A stretch of 64,000 bases of DNA from Chloroflexota bacterium (GTDB lineage Bacteria > Chloroflexota > UBA11872 > VXNJ01): contig VXNJ01000010.1 of the NCBI GenBank assembly GCA_009840625.1, positions 271,541-335,540 of the forward strand, written 5' to 3'. Every line of letters starts with the position of its first letter. The stretch's first letter is position 1. Shown piece by piece: positions 8,478 to 15,294 of the stretch. Below the pieces are notes generated by a model. The model was not told where the DNA came from. It made no database searches and saw only the letters and a list, made by a program, of their open reading frames with translations. The position numbers and the translations under genes were made by a program.

Positions 8478-11144
8478 TTAGCCCACCACCAGGTTCAGCA
8501 GCCGCTCGGGCACGTAGATGACCTTGCGGACCGCCTTGCCGTCAAGGTGGACCTTGACGTTGGGGAGCTCCAGCGCCGCAGCCAGGGCTTCATCTTCGGC
8601 CAATCCGGCCGGGGCATCCATCCGGTCGCGGACGCGGCCGTTAACCTGCACCACCACGGTCACGCTTTCCGAACGCAGCAGCGCCGGGTCGGCTTCCGGC
8701 CAGCTGGCGCCTACCACGCTTGCGGAGTTGCCCAGCATCTCCCAAAGTTCCTCAGCCAGGTGCGGGGCGACCGGTGCCAGCAGCCGCACCAGGATGTCCT
8801 TGACCTCCGCTCCGGCGGGCGAATCGGCAAGCTCCTGCGACCAGATCGCCAGCAGCTCGTTGACCGGTTCCATCAGGCCGTTGGCGAGCATGGTGTTAAA
8901 GCGCAGCTGCTCGATGTCCTCGCTGCACTTGGCGATCGCGCGGTGGGCGATACGGCGCGCCTGGCCGCTGGCTCGATCCAGCGGCTGCGGGCCGCGTTCC
9001 GGGAATTCCGGTTCGCCGGAAATTAACCGCAGGAGGCGCCGGTAAAACCGGGTGATGCCGTTCAGGCCGCTTTCGCTCCATGGCAGCGTGCCCTCGAGGG
9101 GGGCCATGAACATCTCGTAGCCGCGCAGGCTGTCGGCGCCATAGCGCTCCACCACGCTGTCGGGCGTGACCACGTTGCCCAGCGATTTGGACATCTTGCC
9201 GGAGCGGATCGGGGCCCAGTCGCCGACCGGGTCACCGCGCAGCTCGAATTCGGCCTTGGCCGGGGCGTGATAGAGAAAGTCCCGCTCCTCGCCGCTCGGG
9301 TTGGAGTAGACGTCGAAACCTTCACTCACGCGCGCCGAGATCCGCCCGCCCGCCAGCTTGGCCTGTTCGAGATTGACCCAGCCGTCCTCGGCCAGCATCA
9401 TCCCCTGGTGGCGCAGCGCTTTGAACGGTTCCGGGGATGAAACGTGCCCGGCGTCGTAGAGGACCTTGTTCCAGAACCGCGCGTAGAGCAGGTGCATCAC
9501 CGAGTGCTCGGCGCCGCCGACGTAGAGATCGACCGGCATCCAGCGCTTCTCGGCGTTCGGCTCGACCGGACCGGACTCGAAATCGGGGGTTATGAAACGC
9601 AGGAAGTACCAGGACGAGCAGGCGAACCCGCCCAGGGTGTCGGTCTCGCGGCGGGCCGGGCCGCCGCATTGCGGGCAGCTGGTTGCGACCCAGTCGCGGG
9701 CGCGCTCGAGCGGCGATCCCAGTTCGGGGTCGGGCCGGAAGTCTTCGAGCGGCGGCAGGAGCACCGGCAGCTCCTCTTCCGGCACCGGCACCTGGCCGCA
9801 TTCCTCGCAGTGAACGATCGGAATCGGGCAGCCCCAGTAGCGCTGGCGCGAAATCAGCCAGTCGCGCAGGCGGTAGTTGACGGCCGCGCTGCCGCGCCCG
9901 CGGGCCTCAAGGTCGGCGGTCACCGCCGCGATCGCCGAATCCGAATCGAGCCCGGAGTGGGAACCGGAGTTGATCAGGCGCCCTTCGCCCACGTAGGCTT
10001 CCGCCAGGGGCTGCCCATCCCAGCCGGGCGGCTCGATCACCACCGGGATCGGCAGGTCGAAGCGCTCGGCGAAATCAAAGTCGCGCTGATCGTGGGCGGG
10101 GACCGCCATGATCGCTCCGGATCCGTAGCTGGCCAGCACGTAGTCGGCTACCCAGATCGGGATCTTCTCGTCGTTGACCGGGTTTATCGCAAAACTTCCG
10201 GTAAACACCCCGGTCTTTTCGCGCTCGGCGGTGGCGCGTTCGATTTCCGAAGTCCGCAGGGCGCGATCCACGTACTCGCCGACGGCCTGCGACTGCGCGG
10301 GCGCGGTCAACTCTTCCAACAGCGGGTGCTCGGGCGCCAGCACCATGAAGGTGGCCCCGTAAAGGGTGTCGGGCCGGGTCGTATAGACGCTCAGCTGGTG
10401 GCCGGCCTCGGTCTCGAAAATCACGTCGGCGCCGGTCGAGCGCCCAATCCAGTTGACCTGCATCCGTTTGGTGGATTCGGGCCAGTCGACCTGATCCAGA
10501 TCTTCGAGCAGGCGGTCGGCGTAGGCGCGGATGCGGAAGAACCACTGCCGCAGCGGCTTGCGGTAAACGTTGGAGTGGCCGCGCCAGCATTTCCCGTCGG
10601 CCAGGACTTCCTCGTCGGCCAGGGCGCCGCAGGTGTCGCACCACCACTGGCGTTTCTCGGCCCGATAAGCCAGACCGCGGCGGAATAGCTGCAGGAATAT
10701 CCACTGGGTCCAGCGGTAATAGTCCGGGTGCGAGGAATTGATCTCGCGGTCCCAGTCATAACCGCAGCCGACCAGTTTCAGCTGGCGCCGGTAGTTGGCC
10801 GCGTATTCGATGATCGACTCGGCCGGGTGCCGGCCCTTGTCGATCGCGTCCTGTTCGGCGGGCAATCCAAACGCGTCCCAACCCATCGGGTGCAGGACTT
10901 CGAATCCGCGCATCCGCTTGTAACGCGCGAATGCGTCGACCGGAATGTAGTTGCGGAAATGTCCTACCGAGAGACCGTCGCCGGACGGGTAGGGGAAGAA
11001 CTCGAGCGCGTAGTAGGGCGGTTTATCCGAGTACGTGGCGGTGCGGTAGGGTTGGTCCTCGTCCCAGCGCCGCTGCCATTTGGATTCGATCCGGGCAAAG
11101 TCGTACCCGCCCTGATCGGGCCGGCCGGGGGTTTGATCTGGCAT
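8478..11144 (-). CDS. leuS: Leucyl-tRNA synthetase
   Basis: This class Ia aminoacyl-tRNA synthetase charges tRNA-Leu. The 888-residue length fits bacterial LeuRS. The HIGH motif is in SVGHFRNYIPVD (near residue 60), preceded by FFPYPSGDGL. The zinc-binding and CP1 editing insert follow, and KMSKS is present as GKMSKSLGNVVTPD (about residue 650). The C-terminal anticodon-binding domain ends in IYVPERLLNLVVG. ATG at 11144 begins MPDQTPGRPDQGGYDF, just before the conserved WQRRWDE segment. The leader to the next gene is 166 nt and carries hairpins near 11225-11283. Confidence 0.96.
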   Translation of the reverse strand: MPDQTPGRPDQGGYDFARIESKWQRRWDEDQPYRTATYSDKPPYYALEFFPYPSGDGLSVGHFRNYIPVDAFARYKRMRGFEVLHPMGWDAFGLPAEQDAIDKGRHPAESIIEYAANYRRQLKLVGCGYDWDREINSSHPDYYRWTQWIFLQLFRRGLAYRAEKRQWWCDTCGALADEEVLADGKCWRGHSNVYRKPLRQWFFRIRAYADRLLEDLDQVDWPESTKRMQVNWIGRSTGADVIFETEAGHQLSVYTTRPDTLYGATFMVLAPEHPLLEELTAPAQSQAVGEYVDRALRTSEIERATAEREKTGVFTGSFAINPVNDEKIPIWVADYVLASYGSGAIMAVPAHDQRDFDFAERFDLPIPVVIEPPGWDGQPLAEAYVGEGRLINSGSHSGLDSDSAIAAVTADLEARGRGSAAVNYRLRDWLISRQRYWGCPIPIVHCEECGQVPVPEEELPVLLPPLEDFRPDPELGSPLERARDWVATSCPQCGGPARRETDTLGGFACSSWYFLRFITPDFESGPVEPNAEKRWMPVDLYVGGAEHSVMHLLYARFWNKVLYDAGHVSSPEPFKALRHQGMMLAEDGWVNLEQAKLAGGRISARVSEGFDVYSNPSGEERDFLYHAPAKAEFELRGDPVGDWAPIRSGKMSKSLGNVVTPDSVVERYGADSLRGYEMFMAPLEGTLPWSESGLNGITRFYRRLLRLISGEPEFPERGPQPLDRASGQARRIAHRAIAKCSEDIEQLRFNTMLANGLMEPVNELLAIWSQELADSPAGAEVKDILVRLLAPVAPHLAEELWEMLGNSASVVGASWPEADPALLRSESVTVVVQVNGRVRDRMDAPAGLAEDEALAAALELPNVKVHLDGKAVRKVIYVPERLLNLVVG

Positions 11145-11224
11145 CGGTTAAGTCGTGGTCGGATTGAAACTGGCACCACGAACCGCGGTCGGATCGGGTG
11201 GGCACACAGATTTTGACAGCTAGG

Positions 11225-11283
11225 CGGGGGATCCGGCTTCCGGACTCCCCGATCTTGAACCCAGGCTCGTTGGATCCTGGTTC
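11225..11283 (-). terminator. Two adjacent GC-rich inverted repeats between an SnoaL-like gene and leuS
   Basis: Within the gap upstream of leuS, 11225-11251 folds as a hairpin with CCGG/CCGG arms around a 3-nt loop and extended G-C pairing (GGGG with CCCC) apart from one bulge. A second weaker hairpin pairs CCAGG near 11261 with CCTGG near 11276. Both lie downstream of the SnoaL-like gene on the minus strand. Neither is followed by a U-run, so intrinsic termination is uncertain; they might instead belong to the leuS leader. Confidence 0.35.
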
Positions 11284-11310
11284 TTTGCTCCGCTCCCGCG
11301 ATCCGGGTGG

Positions 11311-12099
11311 CTAGGCCAGCAAGGTGATCGCCAGCGTCTTCCAGGTTCCTTCGCGCCGGGCCACGAGCGCCGCCCCCCGGCCCTCGCCGGAACGCCCCTC
11401 CGGGTGCAGGGCGAGCAGCGCGCCGGTGGTGCCGGCCGCGATCACCTGCAAACGGTCGGACTGGGCTTCGCCTTCCCAAATTCGGGTTTGGGCGCGCAGT
11501 TGATCCGGATCCGCCAGGACTTCCACGCAACCCGGCGCGACCACCGCGGTCAGCGGATAGTGAAAGCAGCTCAGCCAGCCTTCCCTATCGCCGGCCTGGC
11601 GGGCCGCCTGCCGCAGAAAAGCCGATTGGATCGCCGGTTCCGCCAAAGCTTGCTGGTCGCCGTCGGGCTCGAAGCTGTCGACCCCGAATCGGGCCTGGAT
11701 GCCCCAGCCCCCGTCCAGGCGGGTGAGGGTGTAGAGGACCCGGTTGGAGACGATCGGCGAATCGTCGGCCCGCCGGCGGGTCCATCCGCCGGCCAGCAGC
11801 ACCGCGTCTTCCGACGCGTGAATTCGTTTTGGTTCCAGTCCCTGGGTGCGTACCCAGCCGGTGGAGATGAAGCGCTGCCAGCCCATCGATTCGGCGGTGC
11901 CCGCGTAGTCGGCGTGGTCGGGGTAAATCCGGGCGGTGGTTCGAGGATGAAAAAACCGGCCTCGCTTGCTGCTCGGCGGGCCGGCCGAAACCCGCACGTG
12001 CGGGTAAGACATGACCCCGGCCCAGCCCGCGGGATCCTGAGCGTTGAATCGCTCAAAGAACGCCCAGTAAGCCGCTTCGGGAGTCTTGTAATTTGCGAT
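11311..12099 (-). CDS. SnoaL/NTF2-fold protein of unknown function (probable ATC start)
   Basis: The 262-residue product is cytosolic and looks like two NTF2-like (SnoaL) units: the first contains AYWAFFERFNAQDPAGWAG followed by YPHVRVS, and the second begins near FLRQAARQAGDREGWLSCF. Both halves show the family pattern in which an alpha-helical opening leads to beta strands (VLYTLTRLDGGWGIQARFG in the first). The first canonical start in frame is ATG 12012, which would remove the opening helices. The frame is open to 12264 but holds no ATG, GTG or TTG. ATC at 12097-12099 gives the natural N-terminus (M)ANYKTPEAAYW and lies 9 nt after AAGG. Function is unknown; no active-site residues can be assigned. 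Confidence 0.75.
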   Translation of the reverse strand: MANYKTPEAAYWAFFERFNAQDPAGWAGVMSYPHVRVSAGPPSSKRGRFFHPRTTARIYPDHADYAGTAESMGWQRFISTGWVRTQGLEPKRIHASEDAVLLAGGWTRRRADDSPIVSNRVLYTLTRLDGGWGIQARFGVDSFEPDGDQQALAEPAIQSAFLRQAARQAGDREGWLSCFHYPLTAVVAPGCVEVLADPDQLRAQTRIWEGEAQSDRLQVIAAGTTGALLALHPEGRSGEGRGAALVARREGTWKTLAITLLA

Positions 12100-12296
12100 C
12101 GCGAGCCGCCTTTTCGGAATTGACCGGGGATCGAATCTGCGTCTGATTCTGACGGGCGGCGGTGACCCTAGCTGCCGCGCCCCGACTTCCCTGGCGACGG
12201 CCCTGGCGGATCGTGCGAACGAAAATACTGAGGCGAATGGGCACGTCGGATCGGTTTCCCATCACCGACCGGCGACACGGAAGGGAATGTGCGCAG

Positions 12297-12713
12297 ATGG
12301 CAATTGCAGCCCGAATCTTGGCCGCCTACCTTGTACTGCTGGCCGTGGTTGTCGCGGTCAATTTCATAGCCACGCCGCTCTACCACCCCGGCGGCGACGA
12401 ACCTTTCACCGTCTGGAAAATACTCAACTGGTTCATGGCGGTCGGCATCGTCATCAATACCCTCATCACCTTTCGGGCCATGCGAGTTGTCGACGCGGAC
12501 GAGTCGGCCGATTTGCGATCGTTTCTGCGCACAAGGACTCTCTTTTACGTCAGCGCGCTGGTCCTTTTGGCGTTTTTCTGGAACTGGTTCTCCGACCTTT
12601 CGCCCAACCATGACCCCGACGGCCTGGTCTGGGTGTTCGTCGATACCGTGATGCCGCTGGTGATGGGCGCCACCGGCGGCCGTCTCTGGCAATTGGCGGC
12701 CGACCTGAACTGA
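12297..12713 (+). CDS. Small four-helix membrane protein (paralogue of the gene at 49525)
   Basis: This 138-residue integral membrane protein has about four hydrophobic helices: residues 3-25, 40-60, 80-105 and 118-135. Distinct motifs are KILNWFMAVGIV, YVSALVLLAFFWNWFSDL and a C-terminal DTVMPLVMGATGG. ATG at 12297 is preceded by AAGGGA at 12281-12286; in-frame upstream starts would add a basic non-hydrophobic stretch. A second copy in the window (49525-49950) shares helix order and the NYFM/NWFM and WNWF motifs. I do not recognise the family. The gene is divergent from the SnoaL-like gene, about 200 nt away. Confidence 0.75.
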   Translation: MAIAARILAAYLVLLAVVVAVNFIATPLYHPGGDEPFTVWKILNWFMAVGIVINTLITFRAMRVVDADESADLRSFLRTRTLFYVSALVLLAFFWNWFSDLSPNHDPDGLVWVFVDTVMPLVMGATGGRLWQLAADLN

Positions 12714-12736
12714 CCCGGCGACCGCCGGGCCGGCAA

Positions 12737-13384
12737 TCAGGAAGGGCTCGGGCCGGGCAGCCGCCAGCGCCGGCGCTGCGCGGGTACCGTTTCGCAGTCT
12801 TGCAGTCCCAAATCCCGGCGCACGTGGCTAGGCCCGCCGGTCGCCTCCCCGGCGCCCGGGGCGATTGCCAGGCACAGCATCGAGTCGGCCAGCCGCAGCG
12901 ATCCCTCGGCGTCCAGCGCGAACCGCTGCAAGGGCGAATCCGAGCAATCCTCTAGGAAGAGATTGGCCGCATCCTCGGCCGCCGCCGCCGACATGCACAG
13001 CTGGTAGGCCGGCATCTGCAGGTTGCCCGGCAGCGGGGTTCCGGACCGGAAAAGCTCGTCGTCGGCGCCGGGCTTGCAGGTATGGGCGCTCAGTGCCGCG
13101 GCGAGGTCGAGACTGGCGCCAAAACCGGGGACGTCTACGCAGTAGAACTCGGGCTCGTCCAAAGGATCGATCAGCTGCACCAGCGTCGCCCCGCCACCGC
13201 GGGAGCCGAGCAGCGGAGCGGGCGACGACGTCGTCAATTGATCGGACTCGACACGGTCCTGCCCGGACGGATCGACCGCGGAAACGACGGGGATTGGAGA
13301 CGGCCCGGCGGCCGGACCGGAACTCGTGCTCGCTGCGTCCTCGGTACACCCGGCTAGCGACATTGCAAAGAGCGGCAGCAGCAC
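12737..13384 (-). CDS. Lipoprotein with ricin-B-lectin-like repeats
   Basis: The 215-residue protein carries a lipobox (SLAGC, cysteine near residue 13), so it should be lipid-anchored outside the cytoplasm. A Ser/Pro-rich linker precedes a domain with segments LQRFALDAEGSLRLADSMLC and AQRRRWRL that resemble the QxW turns of ricin-type beta-trefoil lectins; this is a weak, pattern-level resemblance. The GTG start at 13384 leaves almost no positive charge before the signal helix. An upstream in-frame extension reading APKLAGGLARF would supply it but has only CTG or ATA as possible starts. The gene follows the Cache protein by 73 nt and may be its operon partner. Confidence 0.65.
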   Translation of the reverse strand: MLLPLFAMSLAGCTEDAASTSSGPAAGPSPIPVVSAVDPSGQDRVESDQLTTSSPAPLLGSRGGGATLVQLIDPLDEPEFYCVDVPGFGASLDLAAALSAHTCKPGADDELFRSGTPLPGNLQMPAYQLCMSAAAAEDAANLFLEDCSDSPLQRFALDAEGSLRLADSMLCLAIAPGAGEATGGPSHVRRDLGLQDCETVPAQRRRWRLPGPSPS

Positions 13385-13457
13385 AAAGCGCGCCAGGCCG
13401 CCGGCGAGCTTGGGTGCCGGACCGAAACTCCCCAGGGTTATGTGGTTGGCCGGGCTT

Positions 13458-13988
13458 CTATTCCCACCATCCGGACCCGAAATAGAGTTCGTCGTGGCGG
13501 ACTACCCAAGTGTGTTTGAGCGTATCCATTGCGGTCTGGGGATTTTCGAAGTGGTAGCTGACCCAGACGCCGGTCTCGGTGGCGGCGCCCATTTCCGGCC
13601 CGTAATCGTACCCGGTTGAATCGACTCGGGCCTCCCGGCCGGTGCCGATGCGGTCCTTGCGCAGGGGGTGCGAGATCATGATTTCGTTCTCGTCCATGAT
13701 GAACACGTACCAATGCCCGTTTACGCTCTCTGTGGTGTTGTAGAACGCAACCGTGTCCACGCGGCCGTGCGAGTCGTAATAGTCGATCGCCTGTTGCACG
13801 AATTCTTGAGTGAACGCGTTCGGATCGGCGACGTTCGAGGGGTGGGCCGGTGCCGGCGCTGACTTTGGCTGCCCGCCGGTGAATGCCAGCAACGAGAAGA
13901 CCAACGCGAGGATGGCGATCGCCAGCGCGACAACGCTGAGCAACGCGACCGGGACGGCGAGGCTATCACCGCCGTTTCCTGATGTCAT
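13458..13988 (-). CDS. Membrane-anchored stand-alone Cache domain protein
   Basis: The 176-residue protein has one N-terminal hydrophobic helix (about residues 10-36, LLSVVALAIAILALVFSLLA) and an extracytoplasmic domain. That domain reads like a single Cache sensor: AIDYYDSHG, then FYNTTESVNGHWYVFIMDEN and ISHPLRKDRIGTG, typical of ligand-binding Cache modules. No cytoplasmic kinase, HAMP or methyl-accepting domain follows, so it cannot signal across the membrane in the usual way. ATG at 13988 has AAGGAG 6 nt upstream. The lipoprotein gene lies directly downstream. Confidence 0.75.
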   Translation of the reverse strand: MTSGNGGDSLAVPVALLSVVALAIAILALVFSLLAFTGGQPKSAPAPAHPSNVADPNAFTQEFVQQAIDYYDSHGRVDTVAFYNTTESVNGHWYVFIMDENEIMISHPLRKDRIGTGREARVDSTGYDYGPEMGAATETGVWVSYHFENPQTAMDTLKHTWVVRHDELYFGSGWWE

Positions 13989-14167
13989 CAACGACTCCTT
14001 GTTGATTCCGCGCGGCCGCCCTTAACCGCCGTCAATTGGGATGCGGGCCCGGCCACTCGGAACAATGTGCTGGCCTTGATTCGGCAGCCAAAACCTGCCG
14101 CCTGCCCGCTAATTTTCGCCGAACCCGGGCCCTTTCAGCAATCGCGGGATGTGCTATGGTTTGTCAT

Positions 14168-14181
14168 ACAAACTAGTTTGT
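14168..14181. promoter_or_regulatory. Perfect 14-bp palindrome, probable operator
   Basis: The sequence acaaactagtttgt is a perfect palindrome located 61 nt before the start of a membrane-protein gene that is coupled to a winged-helix regulator. A compact AT-rich dyad in a GC-rich gap is what an autoregulatory operator for a dimeric winged-helix protein would look like. The link to the regulator is inferred. Confidence 0.5.
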
Positions 14182-14242
14182 GAACCAATAGATTCAGCTT
14201 CCGGCCGATCATCCGGGGGCGCGGGAGAAGTGGCGACTAGCA

Positions 14243-14875
14243 ATGCGATCGGGACAACAAGATGCCCCCGAATTGGCGGCGGGTGAAAGCTGGGATGCGA
14301 TCCACCAGACCCTTGAGCGATCGCACCGCTCCCTTTATCTGGCGGGCACGGCATCGATCCTGCTGCTCTGGGGCGTGCTGACGTCGGGGTACTTTCTGGT
14401 GAGTTTTGCCCTCGGCGAACTGGCTCCAGAATTCGTCGCCGACTACCCCTGGTACCATGGGCCGATTTGGGCCGTGTTGGGTCCGGTGGGGATGGTCGGC
14501 AGCATGGTCATCGGGCACCGTGCGAGCGAGCGCAACGCCGGTGGGAGGGCGGCCCGCAACGCCGGCATCCGGGTGTTTTTGTACTGGTTGGCGATCGCAA
14601 TGGCGGCAGGTGTGATTCCCGGTGTCGCCGGCATGTGGAATTCGGTGCAGGCCGAAAACATCCCCTCGACAATCCTCAGCATCATCTTCCTGGGTTACCT
14701 GCTGTTTGGCATCCTTTTCCGGCCTGCCCTTGCCGTGGTCGGGGTTGCGCTTGCGGCCGCGGTCATTGCCCCCCACCACCTCGCCGGAGACTGGGCCGAC
14801 TTGGTATCCGGCTTGGCGGTGCTGACGATCTGCGGGCTGGGGGTGGTCTGGATCCGCCGGAGCGGCCATCCGTGA
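14243..14875 (+). CDS. Multi-pass membrane protein coupled to a winged-helix regulator
   Basis: The 210-residue protein has an N-terminal soluble stretch of about 30 residues and then six or so hydrophobic helices (about 32-58, 70-92, 105-130, 135-155, 155-175, 180-200). No catalytic motif is visible. The stop TGA at 14873-14875 overlaps the GTG start of the regulator gene, so the two are translated together. Membrane protein plus small winged-helix regulator pairs are common in bacteria, often with the membrane partner modulating or being controlled by the regulator. The product itself is unrecognised. Confidence 0.75.
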   Translation: MRSGQQDAPELAAGESWDAIHQTLERSHRSLYLAGTASILLLWGVLTSGYFLVSFALGELAPEFVADYPWYHGPIWAVLGPVGMVGSMVIGHRASERNAGGRAARNAGIRVFLYWLAIAMAAGVIPGVAGMWNSVQAENIPSTILSIIFLGYLLFGILFRPALAVVGVALAAAVIAPHHLAGDWADLVSGLAVLTICGLGVVWIRRSGHP

Positions 14876-15186
14876 GCACGGAGGAGATCGTCCTGGACGA
14901 GACCATTCACCAGCCGACGCGACTCCGCATCATGACCATGCTGGTCGCCCAGGCCGAGGATGGGAGGCTCGCCTACGGGTTCATTCAGCAGGCGCTGGAA
15001 CTTACCGGCGGCAACCTGACGACTCACCTGCGCAGGCTTGAGGATGCGGGGTTTCTCGAGACGTGCAAGGTGTTTGAGAACTCCAAGCCGCGCACCTGGA
15101 TTAGCGCCACCGAATCGGGCCGCCGCGCCTACGCCAGTTACCTGACCAATCTCAGAAAAGCCCTCGACTGGTCGCCGCCGCCCTGA
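14872..15186 (+). CDS. Winged-helix transcriptional regulator (HTH_34-like)
   Basis: The 104-residue protein is a single winged-helix domain. It begins with the recognisable LDETIHQPTRLRIMTMLVAQ, continues with LTGGNLTTHLRRLEDAGFL (recognition helix region) and the wing KPRTWISATESGRRAYASY. This matches the small DNA-binding family often annotated as HTH_34/MarR-like, which acts as a dimer. GTG at 14872 forms a GTGA overlap with the upstream membrane protein. The palindrome at 14168-14181 is the likeliest operator. Confidence 0.88.
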   Translation: MSTEEIVLDETIHQPTRLRIMTMLVAQAEDGRLAYGFIQQALELTGGNLTTHLRRLEDAGFLETCKVFENSKPRTWISATESGRRAYASYLTNLRKALDWSPPP

Positions 15187-15294
15187 TTGACCCGCCGAAT
15201 TCGTGGCCGACCGGCGGCTAAAGTCAGGTACGATTGGAACCAAAATCGCACGCTAGCTGCCGCGCCCGGCAGGGGCGGGCCGACCGCTGGAGGG

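Noticed and set aside
11145..11225. Possible leucine T-box before leuS
   Set aside because: A TGGTGCC string lies in the leader, but the conserved GNACCGCG context, Stem I and terminator are not present.
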